A stretch of 64,000 nt of DNA. Origin: Leifsonia xyli (GTDB lineage: Bacteria; Actinomycetota; Actinomycetes; Actinomycetales; Microbacteriaceae). The stretch lies in contig QFQR01000007.1 of assembly GCA_003243275.1 (NCBI GenBank), positions 84,082-148,081 of the forward strand, in the 5' to 3' direction. The notes beneath the pieces were generated by a model. That model was given only the letters and a program-made list of their open reading frames with translations, had not been told where the DNA came from and did no database searches. Of the stretch, positions 52,900 to 62,624 are shown piece after piece. A program made the translations under genes and the position numbers. Position 1 is the stretch's first letter. Every line of letters begins with the position of its first letter.

Positions 52900-53601
52900 C
52901 TAGGACGCCGCCGAACGCGGACGCGGCGGCCGGGGTGCCCTGACGCGCGGTGCCCCGACGCGCGGCACCGCGGTGCGCAGCACCCCGAGGGTGATGCACA
53001 GCTGCGCGGCGAGGTAGAGGCTCATGATGAGCACATCCTCGGGAACCGTCTGGAACAGCGGCGTGAACAGCCGGAAGGCCAGCAGCGAGTCGCTCGCGAC
53101 GAAGAGGGCGCCCCCGATGGTCGTGAAGGAGTTGCCGCGGGTCGCCGACGCCGCCATGTAGGCGAGCACGGCGCCGTAGACGGCCACCGCGACGCGCTGA
53201 TCGCCGAGGTACGGCCAGAGTGCGAGCAGCAGTCCCGCGAACCAGGGCAGCAGACCGAGCGTCCACCACGAGAGCCGTCGCCGGAAGGCGAGGTGGAACA
53301 GCGCGATGTAGGCCAGATGGGCGACGAGGAAGAAGCCCAGACCCACGATGAAGAACGGCAGCGTCAGATCCCCGAGCCATGACAGCACGAGTGCGGCGAC
53401 GAGCAGCGCGAGCACCGGCCCGCGCACGCTCACCCGTCCGACGCCGAGCACGATCACCACGCCGAGCAGCAGCGCCGGGATGGTGAGCCCCTTGGTCGCG
53501 CGATCGAGGTCGACGAGCCCCGCCGCCTTCACCGCGAGGTGGAAGAGCGACACCACGACGAACGGTGCGAAGGCACCGAACATCACGGGCGCTCGTTTCA
53601 T
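52900..53601 (-). CDS. lysoplasmalogenase (YhhN/TMEM86 family)
   Basis: A 233-residue membrane protein with about eight helices and the YhhN pattern: LSWLGDLTLP (conserved Asp), FFLVAHLAYIALF (conserved His) and ASDSLLAFRLF (conserved Asp). Family members hydrolyse the vinyl-ether bond of lysoplasmalogens; bacterial substrates are less clear. The ATG is one base after the gdhA stop, so it is co-translated. The C-terminus is a Pro/Arg-rich tail. Confidence 0.85.
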   Translation of the reverse strand: MKRAPVMFGAFAPFVVVSLFHLAVKAAGLVDLDRATKGLTIPALLLGVVIVLGVGRVSVRGPVLALLVAALVLSWLGDLTLPFFIVGLGFFLVAHLAYIALFHLAFRRRLSWWTLGLLPWFAGLLLALWPYLGDQRVAVAVYGAVLAYMAASATRGNSFTTIGGALFVASDSLLAFRLFTPLFQTVPEDVLIMSLYLAAQLCITLGVLRTAVPRVGAPRVRAPRPPRPRSAAS

Positions 53602-53602
53602 C

Positions 53603-54946
53603 TCAGATCAATCCTTGCGCCAACATGGCGTCCGCGACGCGCACGAAGCCCGCCGTGTTGGCGCCGAGCACGTAGTCGCCCGGGTGGCCGTAGCGTTCGG
53701 ATGCCGCATAGGCCGCGTCGTGCACGTCGCGCATGATCTGCCGCAGGCGCGATTCGCTGTCGTCGAAGTCCCAGCGCTGGCGGGAGGCGTTCTGGCTCAT
53801 CTCGAGCGCCGAGGTGGCGACCCCGCCGGCGTTCGCCGCCTTGCCGGGGGCGAACAGCACGCCGGATGCCTGGAACGCCGCGACGGCCTCCGGGGTGCTC
53901 GGCATGTTGGCACCCTCGCTGACCGCGCGGACGCCGCCCCGGATGAGGGCGGCTGCGTCGTCGCCGTCGAGTTCGTTCTGCGTCGCCGACGGCAGCGCGA
54001 CGTCGCCCGGCACCTCCCAGACCCGTCGTCCCGGGACGAAGCGCGCCGAGGTCCGGCGTTCGGCGTACTCGGCGATGCGGGCGCGCTCGACCTCCTTGAC
54101 CTGCTTCAGCAGCCCCAGGTCGATGCCGGCGTCGTCGACGATGTAGCCGGAGGAGTCGGATGCCGTGAGCGCCTTCGCGCCGAGCTGGTGCAGCTTCTCG
54201 ATCGCGTAGATCGCCACGTTGCCCGATCCGGAGACGATCGCGGTGCGCCCCTCGAGACCGTCGCCGCGCCGCGCCAGCATCTCTTCGAGGAAGAAGACGG
54301 CACCGTATCCGGTCGCCTCCGTGCGCACCTCGGCGCCACCCCACAGCACGCCTTTGCCGGTGAACATGCCCGACTCGTGCCGGTTGGTGAGGCGCCGGTA
54401 CTGACCGAAGAGGTAGCCGATCTCGCGCGCGCCGACCCCGATGTCGCCCGCGGGGACGTCGGTGTGCTCGCCGAGGTGGCGGTAGAGCTCCGACATGAAG
54501 CTCTGCGAGAAGCGCTCGATCTCGCGGTCGCTCTTGCCGTGCGGGTCGAAGTCGGAGCCGCCCTTGGCCCCGCCGATGCCCTGCCCGGTCAGCGCGTTCT
54601 TGAGGATCTGCTCGAAGCCGAGGAACTTGATGATCCCGAGGTTGACGCTCGGGTGGAAGCGCAGGCCGCCCTTGTAGGGGCCGAGCGCCGAGTTGAACTG
54701 CACGCGGAATCCGCGGTTCACCTGGACGCGACCCGTGTCGTCGACCCACGGCACCCGGAACATGATCTGGCGCTCGGGCTCGACGAGGCGCTCCAGGATC
54801 CCCGCCTCGACGTACTCCGGATGCTGTTCGAGCACGGGCCCGACGGACTCGAGCACCTCGTGGAGCGCCTGGTGGAACTCGGGTTCGCCCGCGTTGCGTG
54901 CGACAGCGGTGCGGTAGACGGATTCGACGGTCGAGGGAGGATTCAC
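53603..54946 (-). CDS. gdhA: NADP-specific glutamate dehydrogenase
   Basis: A 447-residue enzyme that aminates 2-oxoglutarate to glutamate. The substrate motif GGLRFHPSVNLGIIKFLGFEQ with the catalytic lysine nearby in GGAKGGSDFDP, the dinucleotide motif SGSGNVAIYA and the length (about 450) mark the small hexameric NADP-type. GarA (1.5 kb) is a known regulator of glutamate dehydrogenases, though mainly of the large type. The GTG at 54946 lacks a convincing ribosome-binding site. Confidence 0.95.
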   Translation of the reverse strand: MNPPSTVESVYRTAVARNAGEPEFHQALHEVLESVGPVLEQHPEYVEAGILERLVEPERQIMFRVPWVDDTGRVQVNRGFRVQFNSALGPYKGGLRFHPSVNLGIIKFLGFEQILKNALTGQGIGGAKGGSDFDPHGKSDREIERFSQSFMSELYRHLGEHTDVPAGDIGVGAREIGYLFGQYRRLTNRHESGMFTGKGVLWGGAEVRTEATGYGAVFFLEEMLARRGDGLEGRTAIVSGSGNVAIYAIEKLHQLGAKALTASDSSGYIVDDAGIDLGLLKQVKEVERARIAEYAERRTSARFVPGRRVWEVPGDVALPSATQNELDGDDAAALIRGGVRAVSEGANMPSTPEAVAAFQASGVLFAPGKAANAGGVATSALEMSQNASRQRWDFDDSESRLRQIMRDVHDAAYAASERYGHPGDYVLGANTAGFVRVADAMLAQGLI

Positions 54947-54997
54947 GAGGGAGGTGGAGCTTTCTGCCGGACGAGCCGGCGTGGAACGTGCGCGGAC

Positions 54998-56731
54998 TCA
55001 GCCCGCGGGGCGGTACGTGATGGGAAGGCGTCGGTCGCGGCCGAACGCCATGCCCGAGATCTTCGGGCCGATGGCACCCTGCCGGCGCTTCCATTCGGAA
55101 CGGTCGACGAGACGGGTGACGAAGTCGACCGTCTCCGCATCGTAGCCGAGGGCCACCAGGTCGGCCCGCCCGAGGCGCTGGTTCACGTACCCCTCGAGGA
55201 TGGCGTCGAGCAGCGGATACGGCGGAAGGGTGTCTTGATCCACCTGGTCAGGGCGCAGTTCCGCGCTCGGCGGCTTCGTGATCGAGTTCTCGGGGATCGG
55301 AGGCGTCTCGCCGCGGGCGGCGGCGTGTTCGTTGCGCCAGAGGGCGAGCTCCCAGACGAGTGTCTTCGGCACGTCCTTGAGCGGCGCGAAGCCGCCGGCC
55401 GAGTCGCCGTAGATCGTCGAGTAGCCGACCGCGAGCTCCGTCTTGTTGCCGGTGGTGAGCACGAGATGCCCGTGCATGTTGGACTGGGCCATCAGGATGA
55501 TGCCGCGGATGCGCGCCTGCAGGTTCTCGGCGGCGACGCCCGTGAGCGCGAGCTGGGTCTCGATCGGCTCGACGAGCTCGGCGATCGGCTCGACCGAGTA
55601 GTGCAGCCCGATGCGCTCGGCGAGGTCGTCGGCATCCGAGCGGGAACCCTCCGAGGAGTAGCGGCTCGGCATGCTCACGCCGTAGACGCGATCGGCTCCG
55701 ACGGCGTCTGCCGCGAGCGCGGCGCACACCGCCGAGTCGATCCCGCCGGAGAGCCCCAGGGCGACGCTCGGGAAGCGGTTCTTCTCGACGTAGTCCCGGA
55801 GCCCGAGCACGAGCGCGTTCCAGAGCTGCTCGCGATCGTCGGGCAGCTCGGCGATGTCGGGGGCGATCGGCGCGCGCTGCTCGGCGAGTGCGGTGTCGAT
55901 GACCACGCGGTGCACCTTGGGCAGTTCGGCCACGTCGTGCGCCGCCTCCGGGTCGACGTCGACCACGAGCAGGTGCTCCCGGAACTGCGGTGCCCGCGCG
56001 AGGATGCGACCGGTCTCGTCGACGACGACGCTGTCGCCGTCGAAGATCAGGTCGTCCTGGCCGCCGACGATGTTGACGTAGGCGACGACCGTGCTCGTCT
56101 CGGTGGCGCGGCGGGTGACGAGCGGCAGCCGCACCTCGTCCTTGTCGCGCTCGAAGGGGGAGGCGTTGATGACGAGGAGCAGTCCGGCATCCGCCTCGAG
56201 CACCTGCTCGATGGGTCCGCCGTCGCGCCAGAGGTCTTCGCAGACGGTGACGGCGACGTCGACGTCGCGGATGCGGACCACGAGCAGCTCGTCGCCCGGG
56301 ATGAACACCCGGTACTCGTCGAAGACCGAATAGTTCGGCAGATGGTGCTTGGCGTAGCGGGCGACCACCTCGCCACGGTGCAGCACCGAGGCGCAGTTCT
56401 GGGCGATCGCGGTGGGTGCGTTGCTCGCGCCCAGCAGGCGCGGCTCGTGCGGCCCGTCCGGGTGGCCGACGACCACCACGAGCTCGCCGAGCCCCTCGTC
56501 GGCGAGCCGCCGTGCGAGCGCGGGCACGGCGGCGGATGCGGCGCGCAGGAAGCTCGGTTGCGCGGCGAGATCCTCGATGGGGTAGCCGGTGAGCGCCATC
56601 TCCCCGGTCGCGAGCAGCTCGGCACCCGCCGCGTGCGCGCGCCGAGCCGCCGCGAGCACGAGCTCGGCGTTTCCGGCGAGGTCGCCGACGAGGGGGTTGG
56701 ATTGCGCTAGTGCCAATCGCAGACGGGGCAT
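54998..56731 (-). CDS. nadE: glutamine-dependent NAD+ synthetase
   Basis: A 577-residue two-domain enzyme. The N-terminal nitrilase-type glutaminase (about 1-260) has Glu in TGEMALTGYP, Lys in RYAKHHLPNY and Cys in TVCEDLWRDG. The C-terminal synthetase has the P-loop LGLSGGIDSAVCAALA. It amidates nicotinic acid adenine dinucleotide. The ATG at 56731 is exactly 6 nt after TAGGCT (56743-56738 on the minus strand). It is divergent from glnA2, with 47 bp between starts. Confidence 0.95.
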   Translation of the reverse strand: MPRLRLALAQSNPLVGDLAGNAELVLAAARRAHAAGAELLATGEMALTGYPIEDLAAQPSFLRAASAAVPALARRLADEGLGELVVVVGHPDGPHEPRLLGASNAPTAIAQNCASVLHRGEVVARYAKHHLPNYSVFDEYRVFIPGDELLVVRIRDVDVAVTVCEDLWRDGGPIEQVLEADAGLLLVINASPFERDKDEVRLPLVTRRATETSTVVAYVNIVGGQDDLIFDGDSVVVDETGRILARAPQFREHLLVVDVDPEAAHDVAELPKVHRVVIDTALAEQRAPIAPDIAELPDDREQLWNALVLGLRDYVEKNRFPSVALGLSGGIDSAVCAALAADAVGADRVYGVSMPSRYSSEGSRSDADDLAERIGLHYSVEPIAELVEPIETQLALTGVAAENLQARIRGIILMAQSNMHGHLVLTTGNKTELAVGYSTIYGDSAGGFAPLKDVPKTLVWELALWRNEHAAARGETPPIPENSITKPPSAELRPDQVDQDTLPPYPLLDAILEGYVNQRLGRADLVALGYDAETVDFVTRLVDRSEWKRRQGAIGPKISGMAFGRDRRLPITYRPAG

Positions 56732-56778
56732 GGCGATAGCCTAGGACGAGCGTGCGCGCCGGCCGAGAAGGGACCCGA

Positions 56779-58116
56779 ATGGACAAGCAGCGAGACTTCG
56801 TTCTGCGCACCATCGAGGAACGCGGGGTGAAGTTCGTCCGCCTCTGGTTCACCGACGTCGTCGGAACCCTCAAGTCGGTGGCGCTGGCACCCGCCGAGGT
56901 CGAGGGCGCGTTCTCGGAGGGCGTCGGGATCGACGGTTCGGCGATCGAGGGCCTGACGCGGGCGTTCGAGGCGGACGTGCTCGCGCATCCGGATCCGACG
57001 ACCTTCCAGATCCTGCCGTGGCGGGGCGAGGTCGACCCGACGGCGCGGATGTTCTGCGACATCACGACCCCCGACGGCCAGCCGGCGGTGGCCGACCCGC
57101 GGAACGTGCTCAAGCGGGCGCTCGCGAAGGCCGCCGATCGCGGGTTCACCTTCTACACGCATCCCGAGATCGAGTTCTATCTGCTGAAGTCGAGCAAGCT
57201 CAAGCACGGGGTGCCGGTTCCGGTCGACTCGGCGGGCTACTTCGACAACGTGCCGGGCGGAACGGCGCACGACTTCCGCCGCCGCAGCGTTCGGATGCTC
57301 GAGGATCTCGGGATCTCGGTCGAGTTCAGCCACCACGAGGCGGGTCCAGGTCAGAACGAGATCGATCTGCGCTACGCGGACGCGTTGACGACGGCCGACA
57401 ACATCATGACCTTCCGCACCGTCATCAAGGAGGTCGCGATCGAGCAGGGCGTCTACGCGACGTTCATGCCGAAGCCGTTCTCGATGCATCCCGGTTCCGG
57501 CATGCACACGCACGTCTCGCTGTTCGAAGGGGATGCGAACGCCTTCTTCGATGCGGGCGGCGAATACCAGCTCTCCAAGATCGGTCGGCAGTTCGTCGCC
57601 GGCGTGCTGCAGCATGCGCCCGAGATCACCGCGGTGACGAACCAGTTCGTCAACTCCTACAAGCGACTCTGGGGCGGTGACGAGGCGCCCAGCTACGTGA
57701 CCTGGGGTCACAACAACCGTTCCGCGCTCGTGCGGGTGCCGCTCTACAAGCCCGGCAAGGGCCAGAGCGCACGCATCGAGTACCGGGGCATCGACTCGGC
57801 CGCGAACCCGTACCTCGCCTACGCGCTGCTGCTCGCGGCGGGGCTCAAGGGGATCGAGGAAGGCTACGAGCTACCGCCCGAGGCGGATGCCGACGTCTTC
57901 AACATGTCGAGCGCCGAGCGGCGCGCCCTCGGCTACCAGGCGCTGCCGTCGAGTCTCGACCGGGCGCTGCTCATCATGGAGGAGTCGGAGCTCGTGGCGG
58001 AGACCCTCGGCGAGCAGGTGTTCAACTACGTGCTGCTGAACAAGCGGCGCGAGTGGGCCGGGTATCGCTCGCAGGTGACCCCGTTCGAGCTGGAAGCGAA
58101 CCTGGAGGCACTCTGA
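56779..58116 (+). CDS. glnA2: glutamine synthetase, GlnA2-type
   Basis: A 445-residue class I glutamine synthetase. ATP and metal sites are in TFYTHPEIEFYLLK, HHEAGPGQNEIDLRY and KPFSMHPGSGMHTHVSLFEG. The glutamate flap near ARIEYRGIDSAANPYLAYA is intact. The adenylylation tyrosine motif NLYDLP of GlnA1 is absent: the region reads NMSSAERR, so this paralogue is not expected to be adenylylated even though glnE follows. The ATG at 56779 with AAGGGA upstream is preferred over an earlier GTG at 56752. The order glnA2-glnE matches mycobacteria. Confidence 0.94.
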   Translation: MDKQRDFVLRTIEERGVKFVRLWFTDVVGTLKSVALAPAEVEGAFSEGVGIDGSAIEGLTRAFEADVLAHPDPTTFQILPWRGEVDPTARMFCDITTPDGQPAVADPRNVLKRALAKAADRGFTFYTHPEIEFYLLKSSKLKHGVPVPVDSAGYFDNVPGGTAHDFRRRSVRMLEDLGISVEFSHHEAGPGQNEIDLRYADALTTADNIMTFRTVIKEVAIEQGVYATFMPKPFSMHPGSGMHTHVSLFEGDANAFFDAGGEYQLSKIGRQFVAGVLQHAPEITAVTNQFVNSYKRLWGGDEAPSYVTWGHNNRSALVRVPLYKPGKGQSARIEYRGIDSAANPYLAYALLLAAGLKGIEEGYELPPEADADVFNMSSAERRALGYQALPSSLDRALLIMEESELVAETLGEQVFNYVLLNKRREWAGYRSQVTPFELEANLEAL

Positions 58117-61028
58117 GCCGCGGTGCGGTCACCCTCACCGAGCTCGCGCGGCTCGGATTCGCGGATCTGGGGGGTGCCGCCGCCGTCCTTCCGAGCGTTC
58201 CGGATGCGGTCATCCCGCTGTTTTCCTACGCCGCCGACCCGGATCAGGCCCTCCGCCATCTCGTGACGCTCCGCGAGCGGGACGCGGCGTCGACGGACGC
58301 GCTGCTCGAGGACGAGGAGGCGGCTCGTCGCATGATCGAGGTGCTGGGGGCGTCGGACGGGCTCGCGGCGTTCCTCCACCGCCATCCGGCCGAGCTGTCG
58401 GTGCTGACCCTGCCGCTCGCGGAACCCGCGCCGATCGAGCACTACCGCCGCGCACTGGCGGATGCGATCGCGGGTCTCGCGGGGGAGGATGCGCGCAACG
58501 CGCTTCGGGTCGCGTATCGACGCGAGCTGGTGCGGTTGGCGGCCTGGGATCTCGACCAGGCCGCTCCGATCGAGGTCGTCCCGCGGGTCGCCGCGGCTCT
58601 CGCCGACCTGGCAGCGGCCGCACTCGACGCCGCGCTCCTGATCGCCCGGGCGGGCGCGCGCTTCCCGGCGGAGGAGGTCGCCGCGACCCGGCTCGCCATC
58701 ATCGGCATGGGCAAGTCGGGGGCGCGGGAGCTGAACTATCTGAGCGATGTCGATGTGATCTTCGTCGGCGGGGGAGACGGGATCCCCGACGACCGTGCGA
58801 TCGAGATCGCCACCCGGCTGGCGGTGGACACCATGCACGCGATCCACGAGCTGGCGCTGGAGCCGCCGCTGTGGGAGGTCGATGCGAATCTGCGCCCCGA
58901 GGGCAAGGACGGCGCGCTGGTGCGCACGCTCGAGTCGCACCTGAGCTACTACGACCGCTGGGCGAAGAGCTGGGAGTTCCAGGCACTGCTGAAGGCGCGT
59001 GCGATGGCGGGGGATCTCGAGCTGGGGGAGCGCTTCGTCGCGGGGGTCGCCCCGAAGGTGTGGGCGGCGTCCTCTCGCGACGGCTTCGTCGAGTCGGTGC
59101 AGAAGATGCGCGAGCGCGTGATGCAGCACATCCCGCGTGAGGAGATCGATGTTCAGCTGAAGCTCGGGCCGGGCGGGCTCCGCGACGTCGAGTTCACGAT
59201 CCAGTTGCTGCAGCTCGTGCACGGCCAGGCGGATCCCGACATCCGGCAGCGTGCCACGCTCGATGCGCTGGCCGCTCTCGCCGACCGCGGCTACATCGGC
59301 CGGGTGGAGGCCGCGGGTTTCGGTCGCGACTACCGGTTCCTGCGGCTCGTGGAGCACCGGGTGCAGCTCTCGCGGATGCGGCGCACCCATCTGATGCCCC
59401 GAAGCGAGGGGGAGCAGCGCGCACTCGCCCGCGGCAGCAGGCTCGCCACGACCGCGGACGGCCTGGTGACGGCGTGGCGCGAGGTGCAGCAGGAGGTGCG
59501 CAGCCTGCACGAGCGGCTCTTCTACCGGCCGCTGCTGTCGGCGGTCGCCTCGCTCCCCGAAGACGGGTACGCCCTCACGAGCGAGCAGGCGGAGGCGCGG
59601 CTCGCGGCCATCGGCTTCCAGGATCCGCGGGGGGCGCTGCGTCACATCGCGGCGCTCACCGGCGGGGTGTCGCGTCGGGCGGCGATCCAGCGCACCCTGC
59701 TGCCGGTCATGCTGCAGTGGTTCGCGGACGGTGCCGACCCCGACTACGGCCTGCTCGCCTTCCGGCGTCTCTCCGACGACCTCGGCGAGGAGTACTGGTT
59801 CCTGCGGATGCTGCGCGACTCATCCGGTGCCGCCGAGCGGCTCACCCAGGTGCTCGCGAGTTCGCGCTTCGTCGGGGTGCTCTTCGAGCGCTTCCCGGAG
59901 GCGGCGGCCTGGCTGGAGAACGACGCCGAGTTGCGACCGCGTACCGTCGAGGAGCTGCTCGAGGAGACGGATGCGACGCTCGCCCGGTATGCGGGCGACG
60001 TGGATGCGGCCGCGAAGGCGCTGCGAACGGCGCGCCGCCGCGAGGTGTTGCGTCTCGCGCTCTCCGCGATCGTGGGGCTGATCCGCGTCGACGAGCTGGG
60101 GTCGGCGCTGTCGGCGGTGACCACGACGATCCTCACCGGGGCGCTCCGGCTCGCGCACCGCTGGGGTGACGAGGTGGAGTTCGGCATCATCGCGATGGGC
60201 CGCTACGGCGGCGCGGAGCTCGGTTTCGGCAGCGATGCCGATGTCATGTACGTCTACCGGCCGGCCGGGTGCGAACCGGAGGACGCGCAGCGGCGCGCCG
60301 AGCAGATCGTGCACGAGATCAAGCGGCTCACCGAGGATCTGCGCTTGCCGCTCGATCTCGACCTGGGGCTGCGCCCGGAGGGCAAGAACGGCGCGATCGT
60401 GCGCTCGCTCGAGAGCTATCGCGCCTACTACGCCCGCTGGTCGCTCACCTGGGAGGCGCAGGCGCTGTTGCGGGCTCGGGGGGTGGTGGGCGATGCCGCG
60501 CTGCTCGCGGACTTCGAGCGCATGGCGGACGAGGTGCGCTACCCGGAGGCGATCACGCCGGATGCCGTGCGCGAGGTGAAGCGCATCAAGGCGCGGGTGG
60601 AGTCGGAGCGACTGCCGCAGGGCGCCGATCCGGCGCGGCACCTGAAGCTCGGCCGCGGCTCGCTCTCGGACGTCGAGTGGCTCGTGCAGCTGTTGCAGCT
60701 GGAGCACGCTCGGGAGGTTCCGGGGTTGCGCACCACCTCCACGCTCCGCGCCCTCGACGCCGCCGTGCAGGCGGAGCTCGTGGCGGAGCCGGATGCGGAT
60801 CGCCTGCGCACCGCCTGGATCATCGCGTCGCGCGCCCGCTCGGCGATGACCCTGTGGACCGCGAAGACCGCCGACGTGCTGCCGACCGACCGGCGCGCGC
60901 TCGAGGGCGTGGCGCGCCTGATGGAGTACCCGCCGCACTCGGCGACCCAGCTCGACGAGGACTACCTCCGCACCACGCGCATCGCAAGGCAGGTGTTCGA
61001 GCGTCTCTTCTACGGCTCGCGGCTGTAG
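58113..61028 (+). CDS. glnE: glutamine synthetase adenylyltransferase/deadenylylase
   Basis: A ~971-residue two-headed nucleotidyltransferase that attaches and removes AMP on glutamine synthetase. The N-terminal deadenylylase domain has GMGKSGARELNYLSDVDVIF and the C-terminal adenylylase domain AMGRYGGAELGFGSDADVMYVY, each with the G-S/G-x-x-E-L-x-S-D-x-D metal motif. Homology begins at about LTELARLGF, just after the glnA2 stop. The start is uncertain: CTG at 58113 overlaps the glnA2 stop (CTGA) and has GGAGG 4 nt upstream, whereas the first GTG, at 58053, lies 64 nt inside glnA2 without a ribosome-binding site. Confidence 0.92.
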   Translation: MSRGAVTLTELARLGFADLGGAAAVLPSVPDAVIPLFSYAADPDQALRHLVTLRERDAASTDALLEDEEAARRMIEVLGASDGLAAFLHRHPAELSVLTLPLAEPAPIEHYRRALADAIAGLAGEDARNALRVAYRRELVRLAAWDLDQAAPIEVVPRVAAALADLAAAALDAALLIARAGARFPAEEVAATRLAIIGMGKSGARELNYLSDVDVIFVGGGDGIPDDRAIEIATRLAVDTMHAIHELALEPPLWEVDANLRPEGKDGALVRTLESHLSYYDRWAKSWEFQALLKARAMAGDLELGERFVAGVAPKVWAASSRDGFVESVQKMRERVMQHIPREEIDVQLKLGPGGLRDVEFTIQLLQLVHGQADPDIRQRATLDALAALADRGYIGRVEAAGFGRDYRFLRLVEHRVQLSRMRRTHLMPRSEGEQRALARGSRLATTADGLVTAWREVQQEVRSLHERLFYRPLLSAVASLPEDGYALTSEQAEARLAAIGFQDPRGALRHIAALTGGVSRRAAIQRTLLPVMLQWFADGADPDYGLLAFRRLSDDLGEEYWFLRMLRDSSGAAERLTQVLASSRFVGVLFERFPEAAAWLENDAELRPRTVEELLEETDATLARYAGDVDAAAKALRTARRREVLRLALSAIVGLIRVDELGSALSAVTTTILTGALRLAHRWGDEVEFGIIAMGRYGGAELGFGSDADVMYVYRPAGCEPEDAQRRAEQIVHEIKRLTEDLRLPLDLDLGLRPEGKNGAIVRSLESYRAYYARWSLTWEAQALLRARGVVGDAALLADFERMADEVRYPEAITPDAVREVKRIKARVESERLPQGADPARHLKLGRGSLSDVEWLVQLLQLEHAREVPGLRTTSTLRALDAAVQAELVAEPDADRLRTAWIIASRARSAMTLWTAKTADVLPTDRRALEGVARLMEYPPHSATQLDEDYLRTTRIARQVFERLFYGSRL

Positions 61029-61097
61029 GGGGCTGCCCGATCCTGCGGGGTGCCGAAGTGTCCCGCGTGAGGTATCTGGCGGATGCTCGTTCCTCGA

Positions 61098-62591
61098 TCA
61101 GCGGCTGCTGCGGATCCGTCGGGATCGACCGAGAGTTGCCCGTGCGACGACTCCCGCGGAGAGCAGCAGCATTCCGAGGAGGATGCCCGTTGCCGTGTCG
61201 CCAGGTCCCGTCGCGGGAAGCTCAGCTGTCGCGGGGGTCGTCGTCGTCCAGTTCGCGGTGAGGGTGAGCGGCGCCGTCGCCGGGGTGCTGAAGTCGTACG
61301 CAACCTCGCCGGCGGTCCACCCCGCGAACACGGCACCCGCACGCGTCGGGTCGCTCGGCCGACTCGCGAGCGAGCCTGGGTCGACGATCTGCGGGGCGAC
61401 CACGGAACCGCCCGTGCTGTCGAAGGTGACGAGGTAGGCGAAGGACACCTCGATGCGGAACGCGCTGCCCACAGCCGAGGCGACCGCGCGATAGACGAGC
61501 CCCGCGGGGGTGACGGAGCTGGTGATCGCGGCCGCGGTCGGACCGTTGCCGTCCGTTGCCGCCCCCGGTGCCGCGGTTGCGTGCACGTCGAAGAGCCCGG
61601 GGGATCCGACGTTTGCCCCGCCACCGCCGCCGACGCCGGTTGCGCCGGTCGCGGTGAGGCGGCCGCCCGTCAGCGTCACTGCCGCGCCCTGGCCCCCGGT
61701 GCTTCCATTGCCGAAGCCGCCACCGACACCCGCGTTGTACGTCGACCTCGCCGTCACCGTTCCGCCCGAGATGACGACGGTGCCGCCGTCACCACCGACA
61801 GCACCGTTGCCGCTGCCGCCGCCGATGCCCGCGCCGCTTCCGCTGGTGGACGCCGTGACGGTGCCGCCCGAGACATTCACCGATCCACCGGCACCTCCAG
61901 CTGCACCGTTGCCGCTGCCGCCGCCGATGCCAGCGCCGACGGCGCTCGTCGCGGTGACGGTGCCGCCCGTCACGGTGAGTGTGCCCCCGGCACCTCCAGC
62001 TGCACCGTTGCCGAGGCCGCCGCCGATGCCCGCGCCGTTTTGGCTCGTCGCGGTGACGGTGCCGCCCGTCACGATGAGTGTGCCCCCGGAGCCCGCGGTC
62101 GCGCCGGTGCCGGAGCCGCCGCCGATCGCTGCACTGAGGCCGCTGGTCGCGGTCACCGTGCCACCCTCGATCCGGACGGTGCCGGCGTCGCGGTTGCCGA
62201 ACGACGGGCCGCCGATCGCCGCGCCGCCGATGCTGTCGGACGTCGCGGTGAGAGCGCCGCCACCTACGGAGTCGAGGATGGTGAGCGAGACGCCGGTCGG
62301 AACACCGACCGCCGCAGCGGAGCCGGGCGGCGAGGTGATCTCGAGGGTGTGCCCGTTCAAGTCGAGCGAGGAGACTCCCGGGCCGAAGGGCAAGGAACCG
62401 CCGGCCGAGTCCGCGGCCAGGATGTCGCCGCCGAGGGTGATCGTGGCCCCGCCGGTGGCTGCGGCGGTCGTGAGATCGCTCCAGCTGGTCACCGTGATCG
62501 GTGCCGCGGATGCCGCCGCTGCGGCCCCGATCGCCATCGGCACGGCGAGCAGCAGGGTGGCTGCAGAGAACGTCACACTGCGTCCGGGCAC
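61098..62591 (-). CDS. repeat-rich LPxTG surface protein
   Basis: A 497-residue exported protein. The signal peptide (about 1-30, FSAATLLLAVPMAIGAAAAA) is followed by a beta-rich region and about five Gly-rich repeats of ~35 residues, each around GGTVTATS and GAGIGGGSGNGA. A Listeria-Bacteroides (InlB-type) repeat covers about 385-445 (VTFDSTGGSVVAPQ ... FAGWT). The cell-wall sorting signal is LPATG at about 458, then a hydrophobic stretch and a basic tail RSRRIRSSR. It should be anchored by a sortase and may bind ligands or cells. GTG at 62591 has GGAGG just upstream. TAGTGT (62623-62618 on the minus strand) is a likely -10. Confidence 0.85.
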   Translation of the reverse strand: MPGRSVTFSAATLLLAVPMAIGAAAAASAAPITVTSWSDLTTAAATGGATITLGGDILAADSAGGSLPFGPGVSSLDLNGHTLEITSPPGSAAAVGVPTGVSLTILDSVGGGALTATSDSIGGAAIGGPSFGNRDAGTVRIEGGTVTATSGLSAAIGGGSGTGATAGSGGTLIVTGGTVTATSQNGAGIGGGLGNGAAGGAGGTLTVTGGTVTATSAVGAGIGGGSGNGAAGGAGGSVNVSGGTVTASTSGSGAGIGGGSGNGAVGGDGGTVVISGGTVTARSTYNAGVGGGFGNGSTGGQGAAVTLTGGRLTATGATGVGGGGGANVGSPGLFDVHATAAPGAATDGNGPTAAAITSSVTPAGLVYRAVASAVGSAFRIEVSFAYLVTFDSTGGSVVAPQIVDPGSLASRPSDPTRAGAVFAGWTAGEVAYDFSTPATAPLTLTANWTTTTPATAELPATGPGDTATGILLGMLLLSAGVVARATLGRSRRIRSSR

Positions 62592-62624
62592 GGATCCTCC
62601 AGAATTCGGGTCAGGCGACACTAT

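Noticed and set aside
56752..56778. Earlier GTG start for glnA2
   Set aside because: The ATG at 56779 has AAGGGA upstream and gives the family N-terminus; the extra residues have no counterpart.
61680..62120. CRISPR-like evenly spaced repeats
   Set aside because: The repeats are in frame, encode the Gly-rich units of the surface protein and have no unique spacers or cas genes.
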